A DNA stretch of 64,000 nt from Bilabrum cf. latius (Eukaryota; Bigyra: Bicosoecida; Bigyra; Bicosoecida). The translations under genes and the position numbers were made by a program. Location of the stretch: contig OZ237758.1 in NCBI GenBank assembly GCA_965178125.1, positions 868,001-932,000 on the forward strand. The letters run 5' to 3'. Position 1 is the first letter of the stretch. Each line of letters begins with the position of its first letter. The notes under the pieces were generated by a model. That model made no database searches. It worked only from the letters and a program-made list of their open reading frames with translations, and was not told the DNA's origin. Below are positions 1 through 9,400 of the stretch, in pieces.

Positions 1-92
1 GTCTAGGGCACATGCCGGAGATGCAGCACAGTACAATGCAGCAGATAATCAAGGCGCACCTTCGTGTCCGCGTCCGAAGGCCACGTGCGACG

Positions 93-1190
93 ATGGACCC
101 TGAAGACAACGGAGACGAAGAGTGGAAGGCCAGCGGTCAGTGCGGTCCCGAGATGCCCCCCGGCGTGGACTAGAGGAGATGCCAAGGAACAGTGCTTCTT
201 TATGCGGGAGAGCGGAACATCGAACCGCCCTCCTCTCCTGGCCTGGAACAGGTCGCTGACGCGGCGCAGAGGTGGGTGCAGTGCTTCTTGGCACACCAGC
301 GGAGCACCTGCTCCCTCCTGCCTCTCAGCGGGCGGTTCTCTCCTCTCCACTGGCACGGTCTCGTCGGGGGCGAGAGTGGCCATGATCGCCGCTGAAACAC
401 CTAGCTGCGTCAGGGCTGGGGCAAGCACCAGCGGAAGCACCGGCACTAGCGCCACCGCGGACCCGTGCATGTATGCTCGGCTGGGATTCGCGTGCGCAGG
501 CCCGCGGGTGGAGGTAGGTAGGGTAGAAGTGGTGGGGGGAGCGCGAGCGCAGGGGATGCCGAGTCAGGTGGGGGCATCGTGAGTGCGGGAAGATACTCCA
601 CGGACCCAGACTGATCCATGATGGACAGCCCACTAGCCGGGATGCGGTCAAGCGGCAGTCATCGGGCGCGCAGTGCCAAGCTGCGGCAGCAGCGAGCGGC
701 CGGACGCGAGGACGAGGACGCCGTCATCGATAGGGACATAAGGAACACGCTGTTCGACATGATGAGGGTCCAGCGCACGGCCCAGCAGCGGGCTCCGCAG
801 AAGCTCCGCAGAAGGCCAGGCGGGACGCAGCCATCGCGGCGAAGAGCGCCCGGCTGCGGACCCTGCGGGATATCAAGGAGGGGCTTGGGGCGACCGGGGG
901 GGGGGGCGTGGGTTGTGCAGGCGGGTGCAAGCAAGAGGAAGACTGGTAAGAGTCTAATTTACAATCCAATCGGATGAAGGTGGCGGGGGCGGCGATGCGC
1001 CGGCGAAGGGCGGAGGGAAGAAGGAGGATACGGATGATCTGGCAGGGCTACTTGACGAAGGGAGCTGGTGCAAAGGCGAAGGCAGGGAGTGCATCCTGTT
1101 GCCGTGGGGCTGATATCTGCTGCCAGACTCGCACAGGATCTAGCAGCACGTGAGTACGGGTACCACGAGCAACTGTGCGACCTTAAAGCT
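93..1190 (+). CDS. possible multi-exon gene with disturbed frame
   Basis: Not recognised. Three stretches look coding on the plus strand. From ATG 93 an acidic reading (starting MDPEDNGDEEWKASG) runs to about 275 and includes one UAG near 172; a donor-like GTGGGT follows CAGAG near 270. A second stretch at 627 to about 950 is a charged, Arg/Ala-rich helix and may be spliced to material before a GTGAGT donor at 579. A third, 985 to 1110, is Gly/Lys/Asp-rich (GKKEDTDDLAGLLDEG). Exon borders are not resolved. An 11-bp tandem duplication at 793 to 814 breaks the frame: removing one copy joins QQRAPQK to a continuous helix (ARRDAAIAAKSARLRTLRD). The locus could therefore be a pseudogene, an assembly error or a real multi-exon gene. 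A minus-strand ORF (470 to 3) overlaps it and is the alternative. Confidence 0.3.
793..814. repeat. 11-bp tandem duplication CTCCGCAGAAG
   Basis: Two exact copies of CTCCGCAGAAG stand head to tail at 793 to 803 and 804 to 814. Eleven bases shift the frame; with one copy removed the surrounding helix-rich reading is continuous. Confidence 0.8.
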
Positions 1191-1229
1191 AAAAAGTAGG
1201 TTACGTTGAATTTGAATCGAATTAGCCGT

Positions 1230-1270
1230 CGCCGTGAAAGGTCGGATTTGGCCGACCGACCGGTATCGCC
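1230..1270 (+). repeat. dispersed repeat, exact inverted copy at 9206 to 9246
   Basis: The 41 bases here are the exact reverse complement of 9206 to 9246. The core CGCCGTGAAAGGTC also occurs at 5351 to 5364. The piece is probably a mobile element end or MITE fragment. Confidence 0.8.
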
Positions 1271-1496
1271 TGATCGCCGAGCTGAACTGTGTCAGGGTCA
1301 CTCTGCGGCAAATGCGACACAAAAAGTGCAAGAACATGCCTTGACTGACGGGATGTCTTCATCATTCAAGGTCAAGCGAATAGATCGAAAGGATGCACTG
1401 CTGCAGTGCAGGAGATGTACTCGGGCCGGAAACCATCAGGCAGGATCTACATCGGATCCCTTACCGTACATTGCCTGCCTTCTTCCTTCTGATTCC

Positions 1497-2624
1497 TCAG
1501 GATGGAGAGTCACCTTGGGAATTCGGGCCGTGTGCCGAGCTAGGGCTGGGGCTCTCGCTAGGCTCAGCGGCATCGACTCCTCTTTCCTCGCCAACAGGCT
1601 CGGCTGCATCGCGGCTTCCGACGAAAGTTGCACCAACTGTGCGCCACGTCCCCTTTGGGATCTTCTTGCCACTCGGCAACGTCACCTCGCTGAACGTGCT
1701 GTTGCGAAACATTCTGGCCATGGCAATATCTTGCGGGTCGGTCAATCGGATGATCTCTTCTTGTGGAACAGGCTCGGCTGCATCGCGGCTTCCGACGAAA
1801 GTTGCACCAACTGTGCGCCACGTCCCCTTTGGGATCTTCTTGCCACTAGGCAACGTCACCTCGCTGAACGTGCTGTTGCGAAACATTCTGGCCATGGCAA
1901 TATCTTGCGGGTCGGTCAATCGGATGATCTCTTCTCGTGGGGACGACGTACCAGTACGAAACAGCTTCAACAACGAAGTTATCTAGTCTAGGATCGACCT
2001 GATGACAATGAACGGATCTGGATACGTGGGCTTCTCACCAAAACGCTGCAATGCTTTGTTGATGCTGCTTCGCATGGCCAAATGGGAAACAAGCAGGCCA
2101 AGCACTGCCGATGCCAGGGCCACCGCAATGCCCACAATTGTGCACTCAATTGACCTAAGTACCAACACGACGAGGTGCGCAGCTACAGAACCGAGGCGAA
2201 GGCTGTGCATCGGGACGTGAAGATCAGGATCCGGTCGCCATATCGCCGAAATCACCACCAAGCAGCCGAAGACGCTGGCCAGGAGAGGCTCACCCACAAG
2301 TATCCCGTGGATAAGCAGAAGAGGGACTTCGATAGCCGTGATTGTAGGTGTTTCCACGAGTTGAAGCGAGAAGATCGCATTAACTTTCCTGATTTCATCG
2401 GGGTACTCGGCGTAGCGCCCATACTGTCTCTTGCACTTGGCCATTTTGAATTCAAACCAAGTGGGGGTTAGATCAAGGAATCCTTGCAGCACTACCAAAA
2501 GCGTAGTTCCAAGCAGCATGAGGCTGTACAAACAACCATATGCGATGCTTGGATAGTACGTGTGCGCCGTCCAGCCGAGAATTGAAACGCAGGCTATCGC
2601 AAGTATCAGCAAAGATGTAGACAT
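1497..2624 (-). CDS. multi-pass membrane protein with tandem duplicated C-terminal segment
   Basis: Unrecognised 375-residue protein. ATG is at 2624 and UGA at 1497 to 1499. The N-terminal 200 residues hold about four hydrophobic spans (for example LLILAIACVSILGW, then a span around LMLLGTTLLVVLQGF, a pair around GILVGEPLLASVFGCLVVIS, and one around VGIAVALASAVLGLLVSH). One in-frame UAG at 1983 to 1985 sits in SILD[UAG]ITSLL and joins the membrane part to a soluble tail. The tail carries a 58-residue segment twice (core TDPQDIAMARMFRNSTFSEV), produced by a 174-bp DNA duplication. Neither half alone would be a plausible gene, which supports reading UAG as sense. No family is assigned. Confidence 0.7.
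1593..1940 (-). repeat. 174-bp tandem duplication, in frame
   Basis: Units 1593 to 1766 and 1767 to 1940 are nearly identical and encode the same 58 residues in the membrane-protein tail. Near-identity suggests a recent event or gene conversion. Confidence 0.85.
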
Positions 2625-2997
2625 ATCGATACCTTGCTTCCACGAGCTTGAACTGTAGTATCTCGAAGGCAGATTTCGTCGCGAGTGTCGAGAACGGCGG
2701 AGGGTATTACGGATAGCACGCTATCACGAAAGTACACGTTTCCTTTCTCTTCGGCTTTGTTGGTCTGGGTTACTTTACTCAGGGCAGCACTTTGAGTGTT
2801 TCGATCACGGGGTGCTTTAAGGTCGTCTTCAATAGCCGGCAGCTCGTCCCGCTACCCGTTCTAGGCAAACAAAATGACGTTAACTACCGCAGTGCCAGTG
2901 GCAAGGCTGTTGTTTTCGGCTGACAAAGCCGTTCCGGACTGCTCTTACCTGGGTAGAGCAGCAACAGGAAGCAGCAACAGTGGCAGCTGCAGGTGAA

Positions 2998-3231
2998 ATG
3001 GCAGATGCCGGAGCACTTGCAGCAGTAGCTGAGCAGGCCGAAGCTGAAGTCAACCGGCAGCAGGGAGTAATGCCGGTCGCACTCAACGCGCAGAGTGGAG
3101 TCAAGGGTGGAGTAGTCGCAGCTGCTGACCCTGGTGAAGCACCTCCTCAAGAGATCGAGCCCGAGGATCCACGAGCTCTAGCTGCACCACAACCCCACCG
3201 GCGGGTTATTGGTGTTGCCGGATCATCCTGA
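2998..3231 (+). CDS. short Ala/Glu-rich ORF
   Basis: Not recognised. ATG 2998 to UGA 3229, 77 residues, rich in Ala, Glu and Gln (GALAAVAEQAEAEVNRQQG). The frame is open upstream to about 2885, so it could be a last exon. No splice partner was found. It may be chance in a GC-rich stretch; 2625 to 2997 otherwise shows nothing I recognise. Confidence 0.25.
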   Translation: MADAGALAAVAEQAEAEVNRQQGVMPVALNAQSGVKGGVVAAADPGEAPPQEIEPEDPRALAAPQPHRRVIGVAGSS

Positions 3232-3693
3232 GTGATCTTGGGAGCCTCGATAAGGGTCCCGCGTGACCCGAGAGTGTGTAGTCTAGTGTGGTGCTCACGC
3301 TGTTCCCCGCGTACGTGCCAGGCACTTGCTGGGCTGTGACCGAAAGCCGAGCCTTAGTAACGGACGACCACGAGGGGTATGCATCGGCCAGACGGGTCGA
3401 AACCCGTTTGAAACCCGTCGCCCCTGGCCCTTCTGCCTCTTCTCCCGCAAGATGTGCAGGGAGCGGGCTCGGCAGGAGCACAGCAGAATCGAGGGACTCC
3501 GCAGCTGGTCTAATCTTGACCTAGTTCGACTGCTATAGGCAGAATATTCACCAAATGGGGACTGCATCTCTGTGCAGGCCTAGATTTGTCTTGGGATCAA
3601 CGACTCGAGGTCTGATTTTGGGTAACGTGCAGTATTGCAGCAAGAGCAACTGCGTTTTCCACGTGGCCCACCTCTGCGACCCGAGCTGTACAA

Positions 3694-5278
3694 ATGTTTA
3701 AAAGCGGATGCTGGAGTGCATTTAGAGCCTTTGGTGCGCTTGCGGGGACGGCTATGGCAGGAGGTGCACTGAAGAGCCAAATCGTGAGTTGCGCACCTAC
3801 GGATGAACCTTCTGCAGCTGCTGGTGGTGCGTGCGTGGACACCACTAAAGACCACTTGGTGATAACGTTTGGTGCTGGTGGATATGGATAGCTTGGCCAT
3901 GGCTCCGAGCATGATGAAGTGAGGGTTCCGGCCAATCTTAGTGTTGCCTGCTTGGCTTGTGTGTGTGCCGTGAGCGAGCGTTTCGATGAAATGTTTGTGG
4001 CAGTATTCGATTCGACCTCATTGCAGTTTACCGCAAAGCCAGTCGAAGCACTGGAAGGAAAGTCTCCGATACAGGTAGCTTCACACGGATCTGGGACCCA
4101 TTCCATCGTGTCCACATCCGACGGTGCAGTTGCCGATTTCGGCAACGGCAACGAGAGCAGGCTTGGGCACGGATATTATCCTCGCTCGTAGTACGTGCCG
4201 AATCAGGCCGTCCCGAAGTTTCTTGATCATATCGACGGCGAGGTCGTGCAGGTGGCGGCGGGCGGTGTGCACGGCGCCGCAGTGGGCAAGGGAGGCGAGC
4301 TGTGGACCTGGGGCAAGGCTTCCTAGGGTCAGCTGGGGCACAAAGATGCTCGCAAGGGGTATCCTAACCGAGTAGACGCGCTCAGTGGCGTAAAAGTGAG
4401 GCATCATTGAGCGAATGGATGGGAGTATCCTGCTTGCGTCGGCTTGCGTGCATGCTTCCAATCCTGCCGGGGGGCATCATCACCGTGCTGGCATTCCCGT
4501 CTGTCATACATCGCACCGTTCGTTCATCTCGCAGGTAGTGTTCGTGTCTTGCGGTCACAAGCACACGGTTGCGGTGGACGAGGATGGAACGGCATGGTCC
4601 TTCGGTGCCAACAGGGACGGGCAGCTGGGTCTCGGAGACGAAGGTTCCTCCAGGGGGGAGAGCGCCCCGAGGAAGGTGGAGGCACTGGTCAAAGCGGGCA
4701 AGAAAGTCGTGGGGGCTGCGTGCGGCAGCGATTTCACGCTGTTCCTCACGTCGGACGGGCAGATCTGGGCCACTGGAAGCGACTCCGACGGCCAGCTGGG
4801 CCAGGGGCAGCCCACCCCTGGACTGGAGGAGCCCAGCCTGGTGCGGGGCCTGGCCGGGCAAAAGGTGGTCAAACTGGCGGCGGGAGACACGCACGCGCTG
4901 TGCCTGACTGCCAGCGGCCACGTGTTTGCGTGGGGCTCCAACATCAACGGGCAGCTGGGCGTCGGAGACCGGGCCTCATCGGCACAGCCCCGCGAGGTGA
5001 CTGCCCTGGATGAGGGGGAGCTCGACGGCGCGGCCGTGGAGGGGATCGCGTGCGGCGGGGGGCACTCGCTGGCACTGCTCAATGACGGACGGATCCTGGC
5101 CTTCGGGCGCGGGAGGAACGGGCAGCTGGGCAGTGGGCAGCACCTGCAGAGCGTGGCAGCGTACCGCACCACGCCCACGGAGGTTGACTTGGAGCCTGCC
5201 GCAGGTGCGGGGTGCGGCAAGGTCGTGGCAGTGGCAGCCGGTGCCGAGCACTCGCTCGCTCTCTGCGAGCGCCAGTGA
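3694..5278 (+). CDS. RCC1-repeat (beta-propeller) protein
   Basis: join(3694..4395,4535..5278), 481 residues. The family folds as a seven-bladed propeller; members include Ran exchange factors and many regulators, so the exact partner is unknown. Exon 2 shows the signature repeatedly: SFGANRDGQLGLGDEG, then WATGSDSDGQLGQGQ, FAWGSNINGQLGVG and FGRGRNGQLGSG. Exon 1 shows the same blades but with UAG codons at 3889 (FGAGGYG[UAG]LGHG), 4189 and 4324 (WGKAS[UAG]GQLGHKD). The first falls exactly on the conserved Gln of GQLG. The 139-bp intron 4396 to 4534 is GTGAGG...CTCGCAG and joins VK to VVFVSCGHKH in frame. The upstream frame has UGA at 3613, so ATG 3694 is a reasonable start. Stop is UGA. Confidence 0.85.
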
Positions 5279-6283
5279 GGAGGCCGCACTGCACATGTGG
5301 ACTCGGTCGGGACCTGGGTAGCATACGGGTATCAATACCCGTATACCCGGCGCCGTGAAAGGTCCGCCATTATTGGCATTCCGAGTCCCAAAATCGCGAC
5401 CATCGTGCCTTTAGGCTCCCATTGCTGAGAACTGGACCAATTTCTTGGGTAAATTTACATTGCAAAAATATCTAATGTAACATTTAAATGTAATGCAGTC
5501 CCAACGGAGCCATGCAATTCGCAGCATTAGACTGAAAACGAGTCGTGCTTGCGACCACCATTTTTGGCGACCACCCCCAGCCCAAGATTTTACTCGCTGG
5601 CGAGGGGTGCCAGATGCACGCACCGTGTGCCGCCAAAAAAGCTTTTCTTTGGTTTCTATTGGTACTTAGTAGGTAAACACATACTTTACAACATGTTATC
5701 AGGTCGCCAGGCTCATTCATTTGCAATCCAGCGAAATTTGGCTGCCATTCCAACACACGTCGGTTCAAACGGTTCCAAAATTTGCAGGGCATTTATACCT
5801 TAGCGCAATAGACTTTTAACTCACTGGCACTACTGTTGAGATAAAAGGGTATTGAATGCAATATCATGTGGAGGATTCCGTCTAAGTTTGCGAGAAGAAC
5901 GAGTGGGACGCGATAAAGTGGCTCCAGCGGCGCGTCCGAAGTTGGGTCTCGGGGTGCAAGTGCCCCTGGTGGGAGTGCCTCGTCTCGGCATCACGAGCAG
6001 AAATCCGCCAAACTCAGGCTCATCGATCAAAGTGAGTACGGTATTGTTATGGTTGATGGAATTGCATGGGCTGTAGCCGGCTATTATCGGGGTACCGTAC
6101 AATCTGCCGCAGAGGCACCGGAAGCCACGAATGTGGCACTCATTGACAGTATCCATGCATCCGTGGTATGCTTGACGAGGTGTTGGTTGAATAATCATTC
6201 CATGGTGATGTGGACGAGCTTAAATAATTATACAGAGGTATAATAGGGCCACAATCGGGCTTGCGTCCTGTGCAGAATTGGCC
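5279..6283. other. gene-free stretch, left part of the transposon
   Basis: More AT-rich than its surroundings, with only short ORFs. It includes the left inverted repeat at 5347. I see no gene. Confidence 0.6.
5347..5364 (+). repeat. left inverted repeat, 18 bp
   Basis: CCGGCGCCGTGAAAGGTC, exact inverse of 9233 to 9250. Confidence 0.75.
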
Positions 6284-8720
6284 ATGCACGGTGTTGCTGC
6301 AAGGCCACTGATATCAGCCTTCATCGCTTATTTGTGCTTAGCCTTCGCAGAAGCATCTCAGTCAATCCCAAAATTCTCATTGGAGTCTTGTAAACCTATA
6401 TCTAGCGTTTCGGTTGCTAGCAAGTAGTCAAGAAGCAGCCCGTCCCATGCGGCCAGTTCGAGCCGACGCGCTGGGTCCAAGCGTAAACGGCAAGAGGACA
6501 ATGCAAATAAATCGACAAAAGATTATGATTTACGTGATTTGTTGGGCGAAGCATAGGCCAGCGATGATGATATGGACTATGTCGGCGATTCAGACGAGGA
6601 CGAGCCGGTATCCAGTCGGTCTGCAACTTTGAGCCGGCCTCCGGTGCAGCATCGTAGGAGGTAGTAGGCTCACCAAGCAAAGCGGCGCAGAATAGAGCAA
6701 TATGAAAGTATGTTTCCTATGGACAAAATTGCATCGTTGGTTGATGAGCCTGAATATAGGTACTTCTTGAATGACCGGGTTGTGATTGGTGGTGATGGGA
6801 TCCCGATCGCTCGCACAGCGGCTACTCATGTGGCTGCTACTGAGTATGTCAATGGCTGGATGACGGCTCATCATGAACAACCAATATCTCCAATACGCAT
6901 TCTGTGCTCGCTGGTGCCTCTCGATATTGCATTTTCGTGGCGAGGCACTGCAGCGGCAGAGGTAGCTGGCCAGGCAGCCGGCCAGCCGGCAGCGACCAAC
7001 CAATGGACATGCCAGTTGCCATGATGTTCCTGGCCGTGGCATTGACTCGGTCTCTCATTCGACCCCGGATACCTTTAGAATTGCTGCAATCAAAGTAGTT
7101 CCTGGTGCGCATGAAAGACGATATCGTAGTGCAAGACTGGAATCGGTTCCATCGAAACTTGTCTTTCGCCGGGAGGTTGCAGGAGGCTCCGGCACCCCTG
7201 CTGGCGGAGGAGCGCGCCACAATGAGGCTAGGGAGTGTGGGCAGTCCTCGCGAGCGGGTACTCATAGAATATCCACCAGGCATGCTAGATGCAGTTTCAG
7301 AGTACTTTCGTGCGGCTACTTTGAGCCCAAAGAGCATCGCCGTCGATGAGATGATGGTGATGGCGTACGGCCGAAATCGGGCATGTGTCATCATGCCGAA
7401 CAAGCCCACATCGCATGGCTTTAAGCTATGGGCAGCTGCACGAAAAGACGGGTATGTGTACCATTTGGATCTAGCAACATCTGTTGCCGATGATACACGA
7501 TAGTACAGAGGGAAGGCTGAGTACTCGTATAAGGTAGCAACCGGCAGCGGCACCGCTGCCGGGTAGCTGACCCGGATGGACCTGCAAACAGCAGCTGTTG
7601 CGTCGAAGGCAATGGGCAAAAACTTGAACGGGGGCCTCCTAGCGGTGGATAACTACTTTACATCGGCTCCACTGTGTGATTGGGCCGCCAGCAAAGGCCT
7701 TCGGGTTGTTGGCACGCTTCGCCAAGGCAAAGTGAGCGGTGAGCTGTACCACGCGATTGGCTAGCTGAACAGACGAACCCCAGGCGAACGCGGGCAGGCT
7801 GTGAAGCGCGCTCTTCTTGGGTCCAGCAAAGTATCTTTATGTAATGTAACAGCTGGTGATGTTTTTGATGCGAGTGAGCTTCCTGCGGGATCGCTGCTGG
7901 CCGAAGAGGACCTTGGCAGTCGGGGCCTGTTGAGCCCTGGCCAGACACTAGCCTTTGACTCGCCAGATGATTCAGCTTATGGGATGCAATTTTTTGGATA
8001 CTGTGACCGCGCACCATTTCTTATGGCTTCTAACATTCCTACGAAGTACTTTGTTTGCTTGGTAAAGACGCTACGGAGAGATGGTGGCGACCTGAGTGTG
8101 GTGAACGCGCCCCTCGTGTCCGTCCTCTACAACAAGTACATGGGGGGTGTGGATCTAGCTGACAAGTTCCGGACGCAACTTTCGCTAACAAATTCATTCC
8201 AGAGAGAGACTAGGGCATACTTAAGAGTGTGGGAAGGTTTAATGGAGCAAGTTATCGTCAATACGTACATCATCTGGGTCAACTTGGAGGCACGTCGACT
8301 GCTAGATATCTACGCCACGGACCCACTCGTCGGCAAGCTGCTGGAGCTAGCAGCAAATCCGTTCAGGAACAGGTTTAGCACATGGTGCGGCATCGACAGG
8401 CTCGTGGTATGTTTGTGCAGCTGTTGTATGACGAATTGATGCGTCCTTACCGACATGCACGTGCAGGAACTCGCGGTGCTGCAACCTCAGCTGGGATGCG
8501 TGCGGAGGCGACCCCCGGGAACCTTGGATGTAGAAAGCAGCACGTGGTAGCTACGCTGCTGGGCTCGCTCCATTTGATTGGAAAGGAGTAGTTACAAGCA
8601 GGACTGATTAAATTTCTCAGTAGCGGACGATCAAAGAGCCGTCGAGTGGGGTGCAGCGCCAAGTGCAAGGGCTCCAGATGCAGCAAGCGGCAGCATCATT
8701 AGTCGGTTTCTTCCTATTAA
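6284..8720 (+). pseudogene. piggyBac-like transposase (DDE_Tnp_1_7), two frameshifts
   Basis: The catalytic core is clear: SVDEMM-like block (AVDEMMVMAYGR), MPNKPTSHGFKLW, DGYVYHLDL, then LLAVDNYFTSAPLC and VVGTLRQGK, and late in the domain NKYMGGVDLADKF. The family cuts and pastes using three Asp residues; AVDEM, VDNYFTS and GGVDLAD carry Asp at the expected places. The N-terminus from ATG 6284 is basic and acidic low complexity (SKRKRQEDN, DDDMDY). In-frame UAGs occur at 6425, 6554, 6662, 6665, 7096, 7501, 7564, 7762, 8589 and 8700, so the element uses the host code. The frame changes near 7020 (NQWTCQL to MMFLAVAL) and near 8395 (CGIDR to QARGMFVQLL), and it ends at UAA 8718. Unless these are tiny introns, the copy is inactive. 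Confidence 0.8.
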
Positions 8721-9232
8721 GTGTGTTCACGCTGCTGCAAGTTCATTTTTGGGGATTGTAAAGAATCTCTGTATCATCTGGAAACAGGATTTGGCTGTGA
8801 TATAGATTAAGTTGATATAAATGCCAAGTAGATGGATGCACAAGAATCGGGTCGCGAAGCACGTAATTCATGGCAGGTCCACATTCGATTCAATATCTTG
8901 TAAACCGTTCGGTAACTTTTTTGCGCTAAGACTTATATATAATATAACCACCGATTAATTCAAAAAAGCTTGTTTATTTTGCAAGCATGCCTGCTTGGAC
9001 AAACTTCTGCAGTATCAAAGTAGCCCTTCCTGAAAATCGAGCGTTTGGTTTCATGACCACCAAATATACTATTGTCGCAAGTTTATCAATGAGTAACACT
9101 CGCAGTCGATAGTTAACTTATACAATTTTCAATATCTTGATATTATTTTAGGATTACTTGAATGGTACGCGAGAATCGGTAAGGTGAATTGAAGGTACCG
9201 ATATCGGCGATACCGGTCGGTCGGCCAAATCC
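8721..9232. other. AT-rich stretch, right part of the transposon
   Basis: No ORF of note. AT content is visibly higher than in the flanking genes. Confidence 0.6.
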
Positions 9233-9250
9233 GACCTTTCACGGCGCCGG
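9206..9250 (-). repeat. right inverted repeat and 41-nt dispersed copy
   Basis: 9233 to 9250 is the inverse of 5347 to 5364. 9206 to 9246 is the inverse of 1230 to 1270. Confidence 0.8.
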
Positions 9251-9400
9251 ATACGGATGCGTGGATTGAACAGGCTGTGCATTTTGTAAAACAACCGCAC
9301 TAAAGAATACCATTGTGGGATTCCAAAACACGGCACTAGTCGTACGCGTCCATCAGAGGACCAAAACTTGAGAAACGTGGATTACTTCTCCTTGGGCACC

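Larger units (their letters stand above)
5347..9250 (+). mobile_element. piggyBac-type DNA transposon, degenerate
   Basis: The 18 bases at 5347 to 5364 (CCGGCGCCGTGAAAGGTC) recur as an exact reverse complement at 9233 to 9250, and the transposase lies between them. I therefore propose a 3.9-kb element. I see no TTAA target duplication, which piggyBac elements normally leave, and piggyBac ends normally start CCC at TTAA. The inverted repeats may thus belong to another element in which this one is nested. A further copy of the right end lies at 1230 to 1270. Confidence 0.5.

Noticed and set aside
3-470. Minus-strand ORF with a signal-like start reaching the window edge through a UAG
   Set aside because: Overlaps an acidic plus-strand reading that looks more like coding sequence; body lacks any motif. 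Could be a truncated gene.
6960-6991. A 16- to 31-bp intron to repair the piggyBac frame near 6960
   Set aside because: GT...CAG is present, but the joined frame does not match the downstream reading; a plain frameshift near 7020 fits better.
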